A stretch of 64,000 bases of DNA from Candidatus Edwardsbacteria bacterium RifOxyA12_full_54_48. Lineage in GTDB: Bacteria; Edwardsbacteria; AC1; EtOH8. The notes below the pieces were generated by a model. The model saw nothing but the letters and a program-made list of their open reading frames with translations. It was not told where the DNA came from and did not search any database. The stretch is taken from contig MFFN01000005.1 of NCBI GenBank assembly GCA_001777915.1, positions 175,255 to 239,254 of the forward strand. Reading direction: 5' to 3'. Both the position numbers and the translations under genes were made by a program. Below, in pieces: positions 40,965-49,971 of this stretch; position 1 is the stretch's first letter, and each line of letters opens with the position of its first letter.

Positions 40965-41075
40965 AATAGAACACGGATTGAACGGATAACTAAGGATTCA
41001 ACGGATGGTTTCCTTTTGTAAAATAAAGCACAGTGTCTTTGTGGCTTAGCGAGGAAAGCATAAATAGAAATCATT
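40965..41075. repeat. Dispersed repeats (AACGGAT family and GTGTCTTTGTGGC family)
   Basis: The 136-nt gap before dxr contains ACACGGATTGAACGGATAACTAAGGATTCAACGGATGG (40972-41009) and CACAGTGTCTTTGTGGCTTAGCGAGGAAA (41029-41058). The first type recurs at 47515-47553. The second type recurs, in either orientation, at 19529, 30890, 48884, 53286 and 58242. No gene is seen. Confidence 0.68.
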
Positions 41076-41087
41076 AATCGAAAAGAA

Positions 41088-42260
41088 ATGGCAAAGCCAA
41101 AGAAAATAATAATCCTGGGCTCCACCGGGTCCATCGGCACCCAGACCGTGGAGGTCATCAATAAATATCCCCGGCTGTTCCGGGTGGTGGGGCTGGCGGC
41201 CAATTCCCGGTTCGACCTGTTGGCTCAGCAGATAAAAAAGTTCCGGCCCAAGATGGTCTGCATCGGCCAGGATCCCACCGGGATATCCGCCATAGACCAC
41301 CCCAAAGCGCCGTTCAATCTGGTGCGCGGGCCGCAGGGATTGAAGCAGCTGGCCTCATTTTCCGAGGCCGATATAGTGGTCAACGCTTTGGTGGGCTCGG
41401 CCGGGCTGGAGCCGACGCTGGCGGCAATCGCTGCCGGACACGATGTGGCCCTGGCCAACAAGGAGACCCTGGTGGCCGGCGGACAGCTGGTGATGCGGGC
41501 GGTGAAACTAAAAAAGATCCGGCTGCTGCCCATAGACAGCGAGCATGTGGCCCTGCACCAGTGCCTGGACGGGCGGGATATTTCCACTGTCAAAAATCTT
41601 ATCCTGACGGCATCGGGCGGGCCGTTCCGCTCGCATCCCTTAAAGCAGCTGCACTCGGTGAAGGCGCATCATGCCCTGAACCATCCCACCTGGAACATGG
41701 GACGCAAAGTGACCATAGATTCGGCCACTTTGATGAACAAGGGGCTGGAGATGATCGAGGCCCACCACCTGTTCGGAATCCCGCCGGAGCGGATAAAGGT
41801 GGTGATACACCCTGAATCCATCATCCACTCCATGGTGGAGTTCAACGACGGCTCCATAATCGCCCAGCTCTCGACGCCCGATATGCGCCTACCCATCCAA
41901 TACGCCCTGACCTATCCTCAAAGGCTTCCATCGCTGATCAAAGACTGCCGGCTGGATGAACTGGGCCAGCTTACTTTTCATAAACCGGACGGGACGACCT
42001 TCAAATGCCTGGACCTGGCCTACCGGGCCATTGCACGCAACGGCATCATCCCGGCGGTGATGAACGCCGCCAACGAGGTGGCGGTGGAATATTTCCTAAA
42101 CGGCCGGATCGGCTTCATGGATATCCCGGCGGTCATAGAAAAAACAATGTCCGGTTTCCCGGCGGGCAGCCGGGTCAACATAGGCAATATCATCAATGCC
42201 GACAGCCGTTCCAGAGCCAAGGCAGAAAAAATAATCATTTCAAGCATCAAGACAAGATAG
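41088..42260 (+). CDS. dxr: 1-deoxy-D-xylulose 5-phosphate reductoisomerase
   Basis: The 390-residue enzyme converts DXP to MEP with NADPH, the committed step of the non-mevalonate isoprenoid pathway. It has the NADPH motif ILGSTGSIGTQTVEVI, ALANKETLVAGG, the catalytic-loop LPIDSEHVALHQCL, the SGGPFR and HPTWNMGRKVTIDSATLMNKGLE(MI)EA motifs, and HPESIIHSMVEFNDGS. Length matches the family. It leads a run with the M50 protease 5 nt downstream, the classical dxr-rseP type neighbour pair although this protease is a shorter version. Confidence 0.96.
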   Translation: MAKPKKIIILGSTGSIGTQTVEVINKYPRLFRVVGLAANSRFDLLAQQIKKFRPKMVCIGQDPTGISAIDHPKAPFNLVRGPQGLKQLASFSEADIVVNALVGSAGLEPTLAAIAAGHDVALANKETLVAGGQLVMRAVKLKKIRLLPIDSEHVALHQCLDGRDISTVKNLILTASGGPFRSHPLKQLHSVKAHHALNHPTWNMGRKVTIDSATLMNKGLEMIEAHHLFGIPPERIKVVIHPESIIHSMVEFNDGSIIAQLSTPDMRLPIQYALTYPQRLPSLIKDCRLDELGQLTFHKPDGTTFKCLDLAYRAIARNGIIPAVMNAANEVAVEYFLNGRIGFMDIPAVIEKTMSGFPAGSRVNIGNIINADSRSRAKAEKIIISSIKTR

Positions 42261-42265
42261 GATAG

Positions 42266-42937
42266 ATGGAAACATTTTTAGGTTTATTGCTGGCCATACC
42301 GCCGATACTGTTCGCCATCACCGTGCATGAGGTATCGCACGGCTGGGTGGCGTTCAAGAGGGGCGACCCCACCGCATACCTGATGGGGCGCCTGACCCTG
42401 AATCCGCTGAAACACCTGGACATCTTCGGCAGCTTCATCTTCCCCGGGATGCTGATACTGCTGAAGGCCCCGTTCGTGTTCGGCTGGGCCAAACCGGTGC
42501 CGGTGAATTTTTTGGCGTTAAAAGAACCCAAGAAGGACATGATCTGGGTGTCGCTGGCCGGTCCGGTCAGCAACCTGATCCTGGCCGCCGCCAGCGGGCT
42601 TTTGTTCCGCCTGCTGTATCCCCTTTATGAGGGACCGGGAACCCTGCTGTATCCGGTGATGATGATCCTGTTCTATCTGGTGCTGGCCGATTCGGTGCTG
42701 GCGGTTTTCAACCTGATACCCATTCCGCCGCTGGACGGCTCCAAGGTGGTGGCCGGGCTGCTGCCGGGGAGATTGTCCCTAAGATACCTGAGCCTGGAGA
42801 AATACGGCATGTTCATCTTCGTAGGGCTGATCATCCTGATGCAGGTGACCCGGATAAATATCCTGTCGTATCTCCTTCTGCCGGCATCCTTTGTGGCCAG
42901 CTTCTTTGCCGGACCGGAGATATTCAGTTTCCTGTGA
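42266..42937 (+). CDS. Site-2 protease family (M50) zinc metalloprotease
   Basis: The 223-residue membrane protein has the zinc motif HEVSHG (H21-E22-H25) in the first helix, GRLTLNPLKHLDIFGS, the SLAGPVSNLILA helix and NLIPIPPLDGSKVVAGLL supplying the third zinc ligand. It is the short, PDZ-less rhomboid-like group-III S2P found widely in bacteria. These enzymes cleave transmembrane segments of regulatory proteins; the substrate here is unknown. It starts 5 nt after dxr. Confidence 0.88.
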   Translation: METFLGLLLAIPPILFAITVHEVSHGWVAFKRGDPTAYLMGRLTLNPLKHLDIFGSFIFPGMLILLKAPFVFGWAKPVPVNFLALKEPKKDMIWVSLAGPVSNLILAAASGLLFRLLYPLYEGPGTLLYPVMMILFYLVLADSVLAVFNLIPIPPLDGSKVVAGLLPGRLSLRYLSLEKYGMFIFVGLIILMQVTRINILSYLLLPASFVASFFAGPEIFSFL

Positions 42938-42966
42938 AAAAACAAAGAGAACTTTCGGAGAATGAT

Positions 42967-44682
42967 ATGGAAACCTACAGCAACAAGCATTATCCGGTAA
43001 GGGAGGGGCTGGGCCTAATCACCATCAAGGGGATGCTGGCCCGCTCGGCCGGACTGTATCCCTACAAGACGGCACTGCAGATCAGGCGGGGCTCCGATTT
43101 TTACCAGGTCACCTACAAGGACCTGAAAGAGCGGACCGAACAACTGGCTTCGGGGCTGGCCCAAAAGGGCATCAAGCACGGCGACAAGGTGGCCATCATC
43201 GGGGAGAACTGCCCGGAGTGGGTGGAGAGCTATATCGCGGTGGCCAGTCTGGGGGCCATCCTGGTGCCGCTGGACACCCAGCTGAAGGCCCAGGAGATCC
43301 GCCACATCCTGACCGATTCCGAGGCGGTGGCCCTGATCGCCTCCAATAATTTCAAGGAGGTGACCGACGAGGCCGCCGGCAAGCTGCCCAGCCTGAAGAA
43401 GACCTTTTCCATGAACAACCTATCAAGTCTTTACGAGCCGCCCGAGCCCAAGACCCTCAAGCGGCAGGTGCAGCTGGACGACCTGGCGGCCGTCATCTAC
43501 ACCTCGGGCACCACCGGGCAGTCCAAGGGGGTGATGCTCTCCAACCGGAACATCATGTCCGACGTGGACGGGAGCTACCAGGTATTCGACCACGATCATC
43601 ACGACAATTTCATCTCGGTGCTTCCCCTGCACCACACCTTCGAAGCCACCGCCGGGATGCTGGTCCCGCTGTATGTGGGCGCCACCATCACCTACGCCCA
43701 GTCCCTCAAGTCACGGGACATCATCAACGACATCCGGGACAGCCAGGCCACCATGATGGTGGGCGTCCCCCTGCTGTTCGAGAAGATGTACCAGGGGATC
43801 ATGAGGGCGGTAAAAGAAAAACCCCTGCTGACCCGGATGGCCTTCTCCACCTCCAACGGGATCGTCAAATCCATCAAGTCCCTCACCGGGAAAAAGGCCG
43901 GGGGCAAGGTGTTTCATTCCCTGCGGGAGAAGGCCGGGATGTCCAGCCTCAGGCTGCTGGTCTCGGGCGGAGCGGCCCTCAATGTCGAGGTGGGAAAGGG
44001 CTTCGAGACCCTGGGATTCGAGATCGTCCAAGGTTACGGACTGACCGAATCCTCCCCGGTGCTGACAATCAACACCGTCAAGAATCCGGACCACGCCTCG
44101 GTGGGGGCGCCCATCACCTGCGTGGAACTGAAGATACTGGAGCCCGACGCCAACGGCATCGGCGAGATCGCAGCCAGGGGGCCCAACGTCATGCTGGGCT
44201 ATTACCGGAACCCCAAGGCCACCGAGGCGGTGATCAGGGACGGCTGGCTGCTGACCGGCGACCTGGGATACATCGACCAGCGGGGCTGCCTGTTCATCAC
44301 CGGCCGGGCCAAGAACCTGATCGTCTCGGCGGCCGGCAAGAACATCTACCCCGAGGAGATCGAGGCTCAATTGCTGGGCAGCCCCTATATCGCCGAGGTG
44401 CTGGTGGTGGGCGAGAAAAATCCCCAGACCGACCGGGAGGAGGTCCATGCCATGATCTATCCCAATTACGAGGCCTTTGACGAATATGCCGCCAGGCACA
44501 AGATGACCATGGACACCGCCCAGATAGAGAAGATCCTGAAGGATGAGGTCAAGCACCAGTGCGGCCACCTGGCCGATTACAAGCGGGTCAAACACTTCTC
44601 CGTAAGGGAGGAGGAGTTCCCCAAGACCACCACCCGCAAGATCAAGCGCTACCTGTTCGTGGGCAAGAAGGTCAACGTCTAA
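42967..44682 (+). CDS. Long-chain acyl-CoA synthetase (AMP-forming)
   Basis: The 571-residue ANL-superfamily ligase activates a fatty acid via an acyl-adenylate. It has the P-loop-like YTSGTTGQSKGVMLSNRN, VQGYGLTESSPVLTIN, the GWLLTGDLGYIDQRGCLFITGR hinge motif and the C-terminal GKNIYPEEIEAQL lysine region. The ATG at 42967 has CGGAG six bases upstream; a GTG at 42934 overlapping the protease stop has no ribosome site. The N-terminus lacks a signal peptide. It follows the S2P gene closely and precedes the coiled-coil gene. Confidence 0.9.
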   Translation: METYSNKHYPVREGLGLITIKGMLARSAGLYPYKTALQIRRGSDFYQVTYKDLKERTEQLASGLAQKGIKHGDKVAIIGENCPEWVESYIAVASLGAILVPLDTQLKAQEIRHILTDSEAVALIASNNFKEVTDEAAGKLPSLKKTFSMNNLSSLYEPPEPKTLKRQVQLDDLAAVIYTSGTTGQSKGVMLSNRNIMSDVDGSYQVFDHDHHDNFISVLPLHHTFEATAGMLVPLYVGATITYAQSLKSRDIINDIRDSQATMMVGVPLLFEKMYQGIMRAVKEKPLLTRMAFSTSNGIVKSIKSLTGKKAGGKVFHSLREKAGMSSLRLLVSGGAALNVEVGKGFETLGFEIVQGYGLTESSPVLTINTVKNPDHASVGAPITCVELKILEPDANGIGEIAARGPNVMLGYYRNPKATEAVIRDGWLLTGDLGYIDQRGCLFITGRAKNLIVSAAGKNIYPEEIEAQLLGSPYIAEVLVVGEKNPQTDREEVHAMIYPNYEAFDEYAARHKMTMDTAQIEKILKDEVKHQCGHLADYKRVKHFSVREEEFPKTTTRKIKRYLFVGKKVNV

Positions 44683-44729
44683 ACGAAAAACGATAATATA
44701 ATCTCCCAAATATCGGAGGCAGGAAAAGT

Positions 44730-47489
44730 ATGTTGTTCGCCAAAAAGAAGGAAGACAAGGCTCAGGCCAATCCCCTGGAACAGATGAAGAAGGAGGAGGC
44801 CGAGGTCATCGCCCAGGTGGAGCAGGGCCGCCGCAGCTATACCTCCCTGGACCAGCTGATAGCCGAGCGTAAAAAAACCATGGACGAGATAGACTCCCGC
44901 CTGGCCGAGTCGCTGGGCGAAGAGATGTCCATGTCCCAGAGGATGGACGAGGCCAAGGCCAAGCTGGACGAGGTCAACAAGAAGCTGGATGAGAGGTCCA
45001 AGGAGGATTCCAACCTGGCCACCAAGATCTGGGAGAAGCGGGCCGAACTGCTCAGCGTCAACCAGCAGATGGACGAGGCCAAAAAGACCGCCGATGCCGC
45101 AGTGCAGCAGAGCCAGTCGCTTCAGGCGGACATCATGCTGCTGGAACAGCAGGCGGCCGAAGGACAGAACCAGTCGGACAAATGGAAGAAGGAACTGGAG
45201 GCCCTGGAGAAGGAGATAAACCAGAAGCGCCAGGAACAGGAAACGGTGGTCTCCCAGTTCGCCGAGAAGGAAAAGACCCTGGCCGAGTTCCAGGAACGGC
45301 GCCAGTCGTTGATGGACCAAGAGAAGAAACTGGCAGGGACCGTGGAGGATCTCAATGCCCTGATGAAGGAGCTGCAGGCCAAGATAGACCAGGCCCAGGA
45401 CAAGCAGGCCCAGATACTTTCGGACCTGACGGCGGCCGAGCAGGAGAAGAACGGGCTTTTATCCCAAAGCGAATCTTTCAAGTCGGAAGCCAAGCAATTG
45501 GAGGAAACGGTCAACGGCCTCAAGACACAGAAGGACGAGCTGGAGAAGGGCATCGCCGAGATCAGGAGCTCCGAGGCCCAGGTGGTGGAACGACACGAGA
45601 GCCTGAAGAAGCAGGAGGATGCCATAAGGGAAAGGCTTGAGGGTCTGACCCAGCAGGAGGCCAGCGTCTCCACCAAGATGGAGGCGCTGAACGGCGGCCT
45701 CAAGGAGGCCGAGGAGAAACTGCAGGCCGTGGTCAAGGAGCAGCACGAGCGGAAGCAGCAGCTGGACAGGCTGTCCGAGGAACTGACGGCCAAGGGGAAG
45801 GAACTGGCGGAGAAGCAGGGCCGTCTGGAGGAGATCGAGCTGGATATCGACCTGAAGGCCGAGGAGCAGGCCAATGCCACCAAATCCCTGGAGGAGGTCC
45901 AGGCCGGAGTTTTAAGGGCCGAGACCGAACAGGCGGAATCCCAGCAAAATATACAAGAATTGAACCAGGCCATAGAGGAAAAACAAAAACGGGTGTCCGA
46001 GCTGGAGCAGGAGGAGGCCCAGAAGCAGCACGAGGTCGAGGCCATCCGCGAACTGGAGACCAGCCTGAACAATCTAAAACAGCAGATATCCCAGGCCGAG
46101 GCCAGGCGCGACGAGATCAACACCCAGATCCTGACCTCCGAGGAGAAGGTGCCGGAATTGCTGTCCAGCCAGAAGGAGCTGGAGTCCCAGGTGGAGAAAC
46201 TGGCCAAGAAAGAAGAGAAGCTGGCCCAGAAGGTGGAAGAGCTGGAAGGCAAACGCAACCAGCTAAAGGAGCAGAACGAAGAATTGGCCGGCCAAAAGAA
46301 GGGGCTGGAAGAGGGTCTGAAACAGATGGAGGAGCAGAGCCGCCATTTGGACGATATCCGGAAGCAGGTGGAGGATCTGGAGAACCAGCGCAAAGAGGCG
46401 GATGGACAATTGTCCGAACTTCGCGGCCAGAAGGAGCAGGTGGACGAGGAATACAGGCAGAAACGGCAGCAGCTGGATAATTTCCAGAACGAGGTGAGAT
46501 CGCTGGAGGATAAAAAGTCCGAATTGGAGAACAGCCACGGCCAGCTAAAACAGGAAATATCCCAGATGGAGCAGCAAAAGAACCAACTGCAGGAATTCCT
46601 GTCCCAGAAGCAGGACCTGAGCCGGGAGGCCGAGGAGATCAAGGGCAACATAGAAGCCCTGCGGTCCGAGCTGGAGGCCTCTCAGCAAAAGGTGCAGGAG
46701 TTGCAGGAATCGGAGCAGCAGCTGACGGCCAGCGTTCAGGAGAATCAATCCAACCTGCGCAGCCTGGAAAAAATCCTGGAGAAGAGAAGATCCGAGGAGG
46801 AGGATATAAACCAACGGATCGCCAATGCCGAAAAGTCCAACCAGGAGATCATGGCCCTGATGAACCAGATAGACGACAGGAAGCAGCAGATGGGCGAGCT
46901 GGAACAGCAGGTGGCCCTGCTGCAGCAGGAGGAATCCCGGCTGCTGCGGGAGCGCGACGAGAGGGAAAAGCTGGAGGCCCGGCGCAAGGAGGAGGAGAGG
47001 GCGGCCTTCCTCCGGATAAAGGCCAAGGGACGTCCGGTGACCGGATTGTCGCAAACGCCACCGGTCCCAAAATCGGAGACCGCCCAGGATCAGAGCGAGG
47101 AACTGGAAGCCCAGGAACCGATCCCAGCCGTTCCGGCCCGGCAGCCGATGCCGCTGATGGCCAAACCCAAGCTGGCTCCCATCAAAACCGCCCAGGAGGC
47201 TCATCCGCCCTCATTGCTGGCGGCCAGGGATAAACCCCTGCTGCCCAGACAGCCTTTGCTGTCTCCCAGGCCTGAGGGAAAACCGATCCCCAAGGCGGCC
47301 CTGGCCCTCAAACAGGCGGTCAACCCCTTTGCCAAACCGGCCCTGACACCCAGGCCGGCCCCGGCCCCGTTGCTGAAAAAGGAGATTTCCCAACCTGAGC
47401 ATTCTTTATTAAAACCGCCGGCCCACAAGTCACTGCTCAAGCCGGCGGCCGATAAGGACAAACCTGACAAGGAGATCACTTTCGGGTAA
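44730..47489 (+). CDS. Giant coiled-coil protein of unknown function
   Basis: The 919-residue product is almost entirely heptad-rich coiled coil (roughly residues 10-770) made of Glu, Gln, Lys and Leu, without the Walker motifs, hinge or zinc hook that would make it an SMC or Rad50 protein. The last 140 residues are Pro/Ala/Lys-rich and disordered (repeated KPxLxP and PLLPRQPLL types). There is no signal peptide or membrane helix, so it is cytoplasmic. It could be a structural filament or scaffold. Long coiled coils attract false database matches, so no function is assigned. A GGAGG-type site precedes the ATG. Confidence 0.8.
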   Translation: MLFAKKKEDKAQANPLEQMKKEEAEVIAQVEQGRRSYTSLDQLIAERKKTMDEIDSRLAESLGEEMSMSQRMDEAKAKLDEVNKKLDERSKEDSNLATKIWEKRAELLSVNQQMDEAKKTADAAVQQSQSLQADIMLLEQQAAEGQNQSDKWKKELEALEKEINQKRQEQETVVSQFAEKEKTLAEFQERRQSLMDQEKKLAGTVEDLNALMKELQAKIDQAQDKQAQILSDLTAAEQEKNGLLSQSESFKSEAKQLEETVNGLKTQKDELEKGIAEIRSSEAQVVERHESLKKQEDAIRERLEGLTQQEASVSTKMEALNGGLKEAEEKLQAVVKEQHERKQQLDRLSEELTAKGKELAEKQGRLEEIELDIDLKAEEQANATKSLEEVQAGVLRAETEQAESQQNIQELNQAIEEKQKRVSELEQEEAQKQHEVEAIRELETSLNNLKQQISQAEARRDEINTQILTSEEKVPELLSSQKELESQVEKLAKKEEKLAQKVEELEGKRNQLKEQNEELAGQKKGLEEGLKQMEEQSRHLDDIRKQVEDLENQRKEADGQLSELRGQKEQVDEEYRQKRQQLDNFQNEVRSLEDKKSELENSHGQLKQEISQMEQQKNQLQEFLSQKQDLSREAEEIKGNIEALRSELEASQQKVQELQESEQQLTASVQENQSNLRSLEKILEKRRSEEEDINQRIANAEKSNQEIMALMNQIDDRKQQMGELEQQVALLQQEESRLLRERDEREKLEARRKEEERAAFLRIKAKGRPVTGLSQTPPVPKSETAQDQSEELEAQEPIPAVPARQPMPLMAKPKLAPIKTAQEAHPPSLLAARDKPLLPRQPLLSPRPEGKPIPKAALALKQAVNPFAKPALTPRPAPAPLLKKEISQPEHSLLKPPAHKSLLKPAADKDKPDKEITFG

Positions 47490-47514
47490 TAGCTGCCGCC
47501 AGAGGGGATCAATG

Positions 47515-47553
47515 GAACGGGGATTTAACGGATAACTGCGGATTCACACGGAT
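47515..47553. repeat. AACGGAT-family dispersed repeat
   Basis: ACGGGGATTTAACGGATAACTGCGGATTCACACGGAT is a second copy of the degenerate AACGGAT tandem motif seen at 40972-41009. It fills most of the short gap between the coiled-coil gene and the Xer gene. Confidence 0.65.
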
Positions 47554-47572
47554 CAAATTATATAGGATTATT

Positions 47573-48469
47573 TTGAGCAACAATCCCGAGATATTGGACA
47601 GGTTCCTGGGGCATCTGACCGTGGAGCGGGGGCTGGCCGGAAACAGCATCGAGGCCTACTCCCGGGACCTGCGCCGGTACCTGGATTCCCTGGAGATCCA
47701 GGGGATAACCGATCCCTCAAAAATACTCCGCAGCCATATAGCCCAATTCCTTTCCCAGCTGGCGGGATACGGACTCTCTCCCGGCAGCCTGTCGCAGAAT
47801 ATTTCGGCGGTGAGGGGGTTTCACCGCTTTTTGGTTGGAGAGGGCCTCTGCAAAACCGACCCCACCGAGAACCTGGATTCGCCCAAGCTGGCCAAGAAGC
47901 TTCCCGATGTGCTGGACACCAATGAGATCGAATCCCTGATGTCCCAGCCGGACACCTCGACACCGCTGGGCCTGCGGGACCGGGCCATGCTGGAGGTGAT
48001 CTACGCCTGCGGCCTGCGGATCTCGGAACTGCTGGGCCTTAAAAGGTCCGATCTGGCCTTCGACCAGGGATACATCCGATGCTTCGGCAAGGGATCGAAG
48101 GAGCGGGTGGTGCCCATCGGCCAGACCGCCCGGCGCTGGACCGAAAGATATCTGGAGGGCTCCCGCCCGGTATTGATCAAAAAGATCGCAACCGATGTGC
48201 TGTTCCTGAACAACCGGGGGAGGCAGATGTCCCGGATGGGTTTCTGGAAACTGCTTAAAGCCTATGCCCAGAAGGCCGGGATAAAAAAGCGGGTGCATCC
48301 CCATATTTTAAGGCACAGCTTTGCCACCCATCTGCTGGAGGGCGGGGCCGACCTGCGCTCGGTGCAGGAGATGCTGGGCCATGCCGATATCTCCACCACC
48401 CAGATATACACCCATGTGGACCGGGAGTATCTGAAGGAAGTACACCGGCAATTTCACCCCCGGGGATAA
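47573..48469 (+). CDS. Tyrosine recombinase, XerC/XerD type
   Basis: The 298-residue product begins at a TTG with AGGA seven bases upstream (MSNNPEILDRFLGHLTVERG). It has the SAM-like N-terminal domain and the catalytic set: Arg in YACGLRISELLGLK, Lys in CFGKGSKERVVP, HxxR in PHILRHSFATHLLEGG, and His with the Tyr nucleophile in MLGHADISTTQIYTHV. VHPHILRHSFATHLLEGGADLRSVQEMLGHADISTTQIYTHV is XerD-like. With the gene at 19674 it probably forms the XerCD pair, which is not adjacent here. A RidA gene follows. Confidence 0.9.
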   Translation: MSNNPEILDRFLGHLTVERGLAGNSIEAYSRDLRRYLDSLEIQGITDPSKILRSHIAQFLSQLAGYGLSPGSLSQNISAVRGFHRFLVGEGLCKTDPTENLDSPKLAKKLPDVLDTNEIESLMSQPDTSTPLGLRDRAMLEVIYACGLRISELLGLKRSDLAFDQGYIRCFGKGSKERVVPIGQTARRWTERYLEGSRPVLIKKIATDVLFLNNRGRQMSRMGFWKLLKAYAQKAGIKKRVHPHILRHSFATHLLEGGADLRSVQEMLGHADISTTQIYTHVDREYLKEVHRQFHPRG

Positions 48470-48497
48470 TTTTAAAAAATAATATAAGGAGCCTTTT

Positions 48498-48878
48498 ATG
48501 CGCCAGATAATCAAAACCGACAAGGCCCCGGCGGCCATCGGGCCCTATTCCCAGGGCATCGAGTTCGACAGCAAATTAGTCTTCACCTCCGGGCAGATCC
48601 CGCTGGACCCCAAGACCGGCCAGCTGGTGGAGGGCGACATCAATGTCCAGACCCGGCAGGTGCTGGAGAACCTGAAGGCGGTGCTGGAGGCCGGAGGATC
48701 CAATCTCAAGAAGGTCATCAAGTGCACCGTCTTCCTGGCCGACATGAATGATTTCGCCGCCATGAACCAGGTCTACGGCGAGTATTTCAACCAGGCCCCG
48801 CCGGCCCGCTCGGCCTTCCAGGTGGCCCGGCTTCCCAAGGACGCCAGGATCGAGATCGAGGCGATAGCGGAAATTTGA
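48498..48878 (+). CDS. ridA: RidA-family enamine/imine deaminase
   Basis: The 126-residue RidA/YjgF/UK114 protein hydrolyses reactive enamine and imine intermediates released by PLP enzymes such as threonine dehydratase. It has the N-terminal [50 protein letters not shown] and the C-terminal [23 protein letters not shown] with the active-site Arg. AAGGAG lies upstream of the ATG. It is 28 nt from the Xer gene. Confidence 0.95.
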   Translation: MRQIIKTDKAPAAIGPYSQGIEFDSKLVFTSGQIPLDPKTGQLVEGDINVQTRQVLENLKAVLEAGGSNLKKVIKCTVFLADMNDFAAMNQVYGEYFNQAPPARSAFQVARLPKDARIEIEAIAEI

Positions 48879-48883
48879 TTAAC

Positions 48884-48936
48884 CACAAAGACACAAAGGC
48901 ACAAAAAGATCTGCTTGGTGCCTTGGTGGTAAAAAA
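48884..48936. repeat. CCACAAAGGCACAAAG-family repeat, two arms in inverted orientation
   Basis: ACCACAAAGACACAAAGGCACAAA is followed by TGCTTGGTGCCTTGGTGGT, an inverted and degenerate copy, so the unit can form a long imperfect hairpin between ridA and the lipid kinase gene. Confidence 0.65.
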
Positions 48937-48945
48937 GGCTCAACT

Positions 48946-49836
48946 ATGATGAGAACCAAAGTCATCTTCAATCCCAAGGCCCACGGGGGCGAGGCGGCCG
49001 GGCATCTGGAGCAGGTCAAGGCCCTGCTGAAGGCCGCCGGCATCAACTTCGAGCTGTCGCTGACCGACCGGGAGGGCGACGCCCGGAAGCAGGCCCGGGA
49101 GGCGGTGGAGCGCGGCTTCAAGGTTATCGTGGCCTGCGGCGGAGACGGGGTGGCCGGCGAGGTGGCCGGGGCGCTGGTGGGCAGCCAGGCGGTGTTCGGA
49201 ATGATCCCCCTGGGCTCGGGCGACGATCTGGCCAAATCCCTGAATATCGGTCGCAACATAGCCCACGCCGTCAGCCATATCAAACAGCACCGCACCAGGA
49301 TGATGGACGCCGGAGTGGTCAATGGCTGGTACTATTTCAACTCGCTGGGCATCGGGCTGGACGGAGAGGTGATCATAGAAAAGCAGAAGATCAGGGGCCT
49401 GCGGGACCTGAAGCTTTACCTGCTGGCCACCGTCAAGGCATTGATGCGCTACCAAGGCCAGCGGATCAGCCTGGATTTCGGGCCGGGCAAGGTGTGGGTG
49501 GAGGCCCTGCTGGTGGAGATCATGAACGGGCGGAGCGTGGGCGGCGGCTATATTTTGACGCCGGAGGCCCAGATAGACGACGGCTGGCTGGACCTGTGCA
49601 TCATCCACAAGCTGACCTGGCTGGAGTTCTTCCGGCACGTGCCCAAGACCTTCAAAGGGAAACATACCCATCTCAAGCAGATCGTGATGGGCCGGACCCA
49701 GAAGGTGGTGGTGGAATCGGAGCATCCCATGGCCGTCCAGGTGGACGGCGAACTGTGGCCCAAGAGGGAGAAGCACTACGAGGTGTCCATACTGCCCAAG
49801 GCGGTGGAGGCCATCGTGGGCGATCATGCTTGGTGA
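48946..49836 (+). CDS. Diacylglycerol/lipid kinase (YegS/DagK/LCB5 family)
   Basis: The 296-residue product is a DAGKc-domain lipid kinase. It has VIFNPKAHGGEA at the start, the nucleotide-binding GGDGVAGEVAGAL (family GGDGTxxEV; Val replaces Thr), PLGSGDDLAKSL and the C-terminal VQVDGELW. These enzymes phosphorylate diacylglycerol or other lipids, returning them to phospholipid synthesis. An ATG at 48946 or 48949 can be the start. It stands alone, with repeats upstream and a 135-nt gap downstream that holds no feature I can identify. Confidence 0.9.
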   Translation: MMRTKVIFNPKAHGGEAAGHLEQVKALLKAAGINFELSLTDREGDARKQAREAVERGFKVIVACGGDGVAGEVAGALVGSQAVFGMIPLGSGDDLAKSLNIGRNIAHAVSHIKQHRTRMMDAGVVNGWYYFNSLGIGLDGEVIIEKQKIRGLRDLKLYLLATVKALMRYQGQRISLDFGPGKVWVEALLVEIMNGRSVGGGYILTPEAQIDDGWLDLCIIHKLTWLEFFRHVPKTFKGKHTHLKQIVMGRTQKVVVESEHPMAVQVDGELWPKREKHYEVSILPKAVEAIVGDHAW

Positions 49837-49971
49837 AGGATATTTCGCGATCACCAAAGCATGTTCAATGCTGTTGATGATAGATCATCAGATAAACCAA
49901 ATGTAATTGAGGAGAGGGAAGAGCGCATAAGAAATCGCTTTTCGTTTACGATCCGGTAAAGGAGGATGCCC

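Noticed and set aside
45122-46651. Minus-strand Ser/Cys-rich frame within the coiled-coil gene
   Set aside because: Its composition is the reverse of the Glu/Gln/Lys/Leu-rich coiled coil and it has no start signal or domain.
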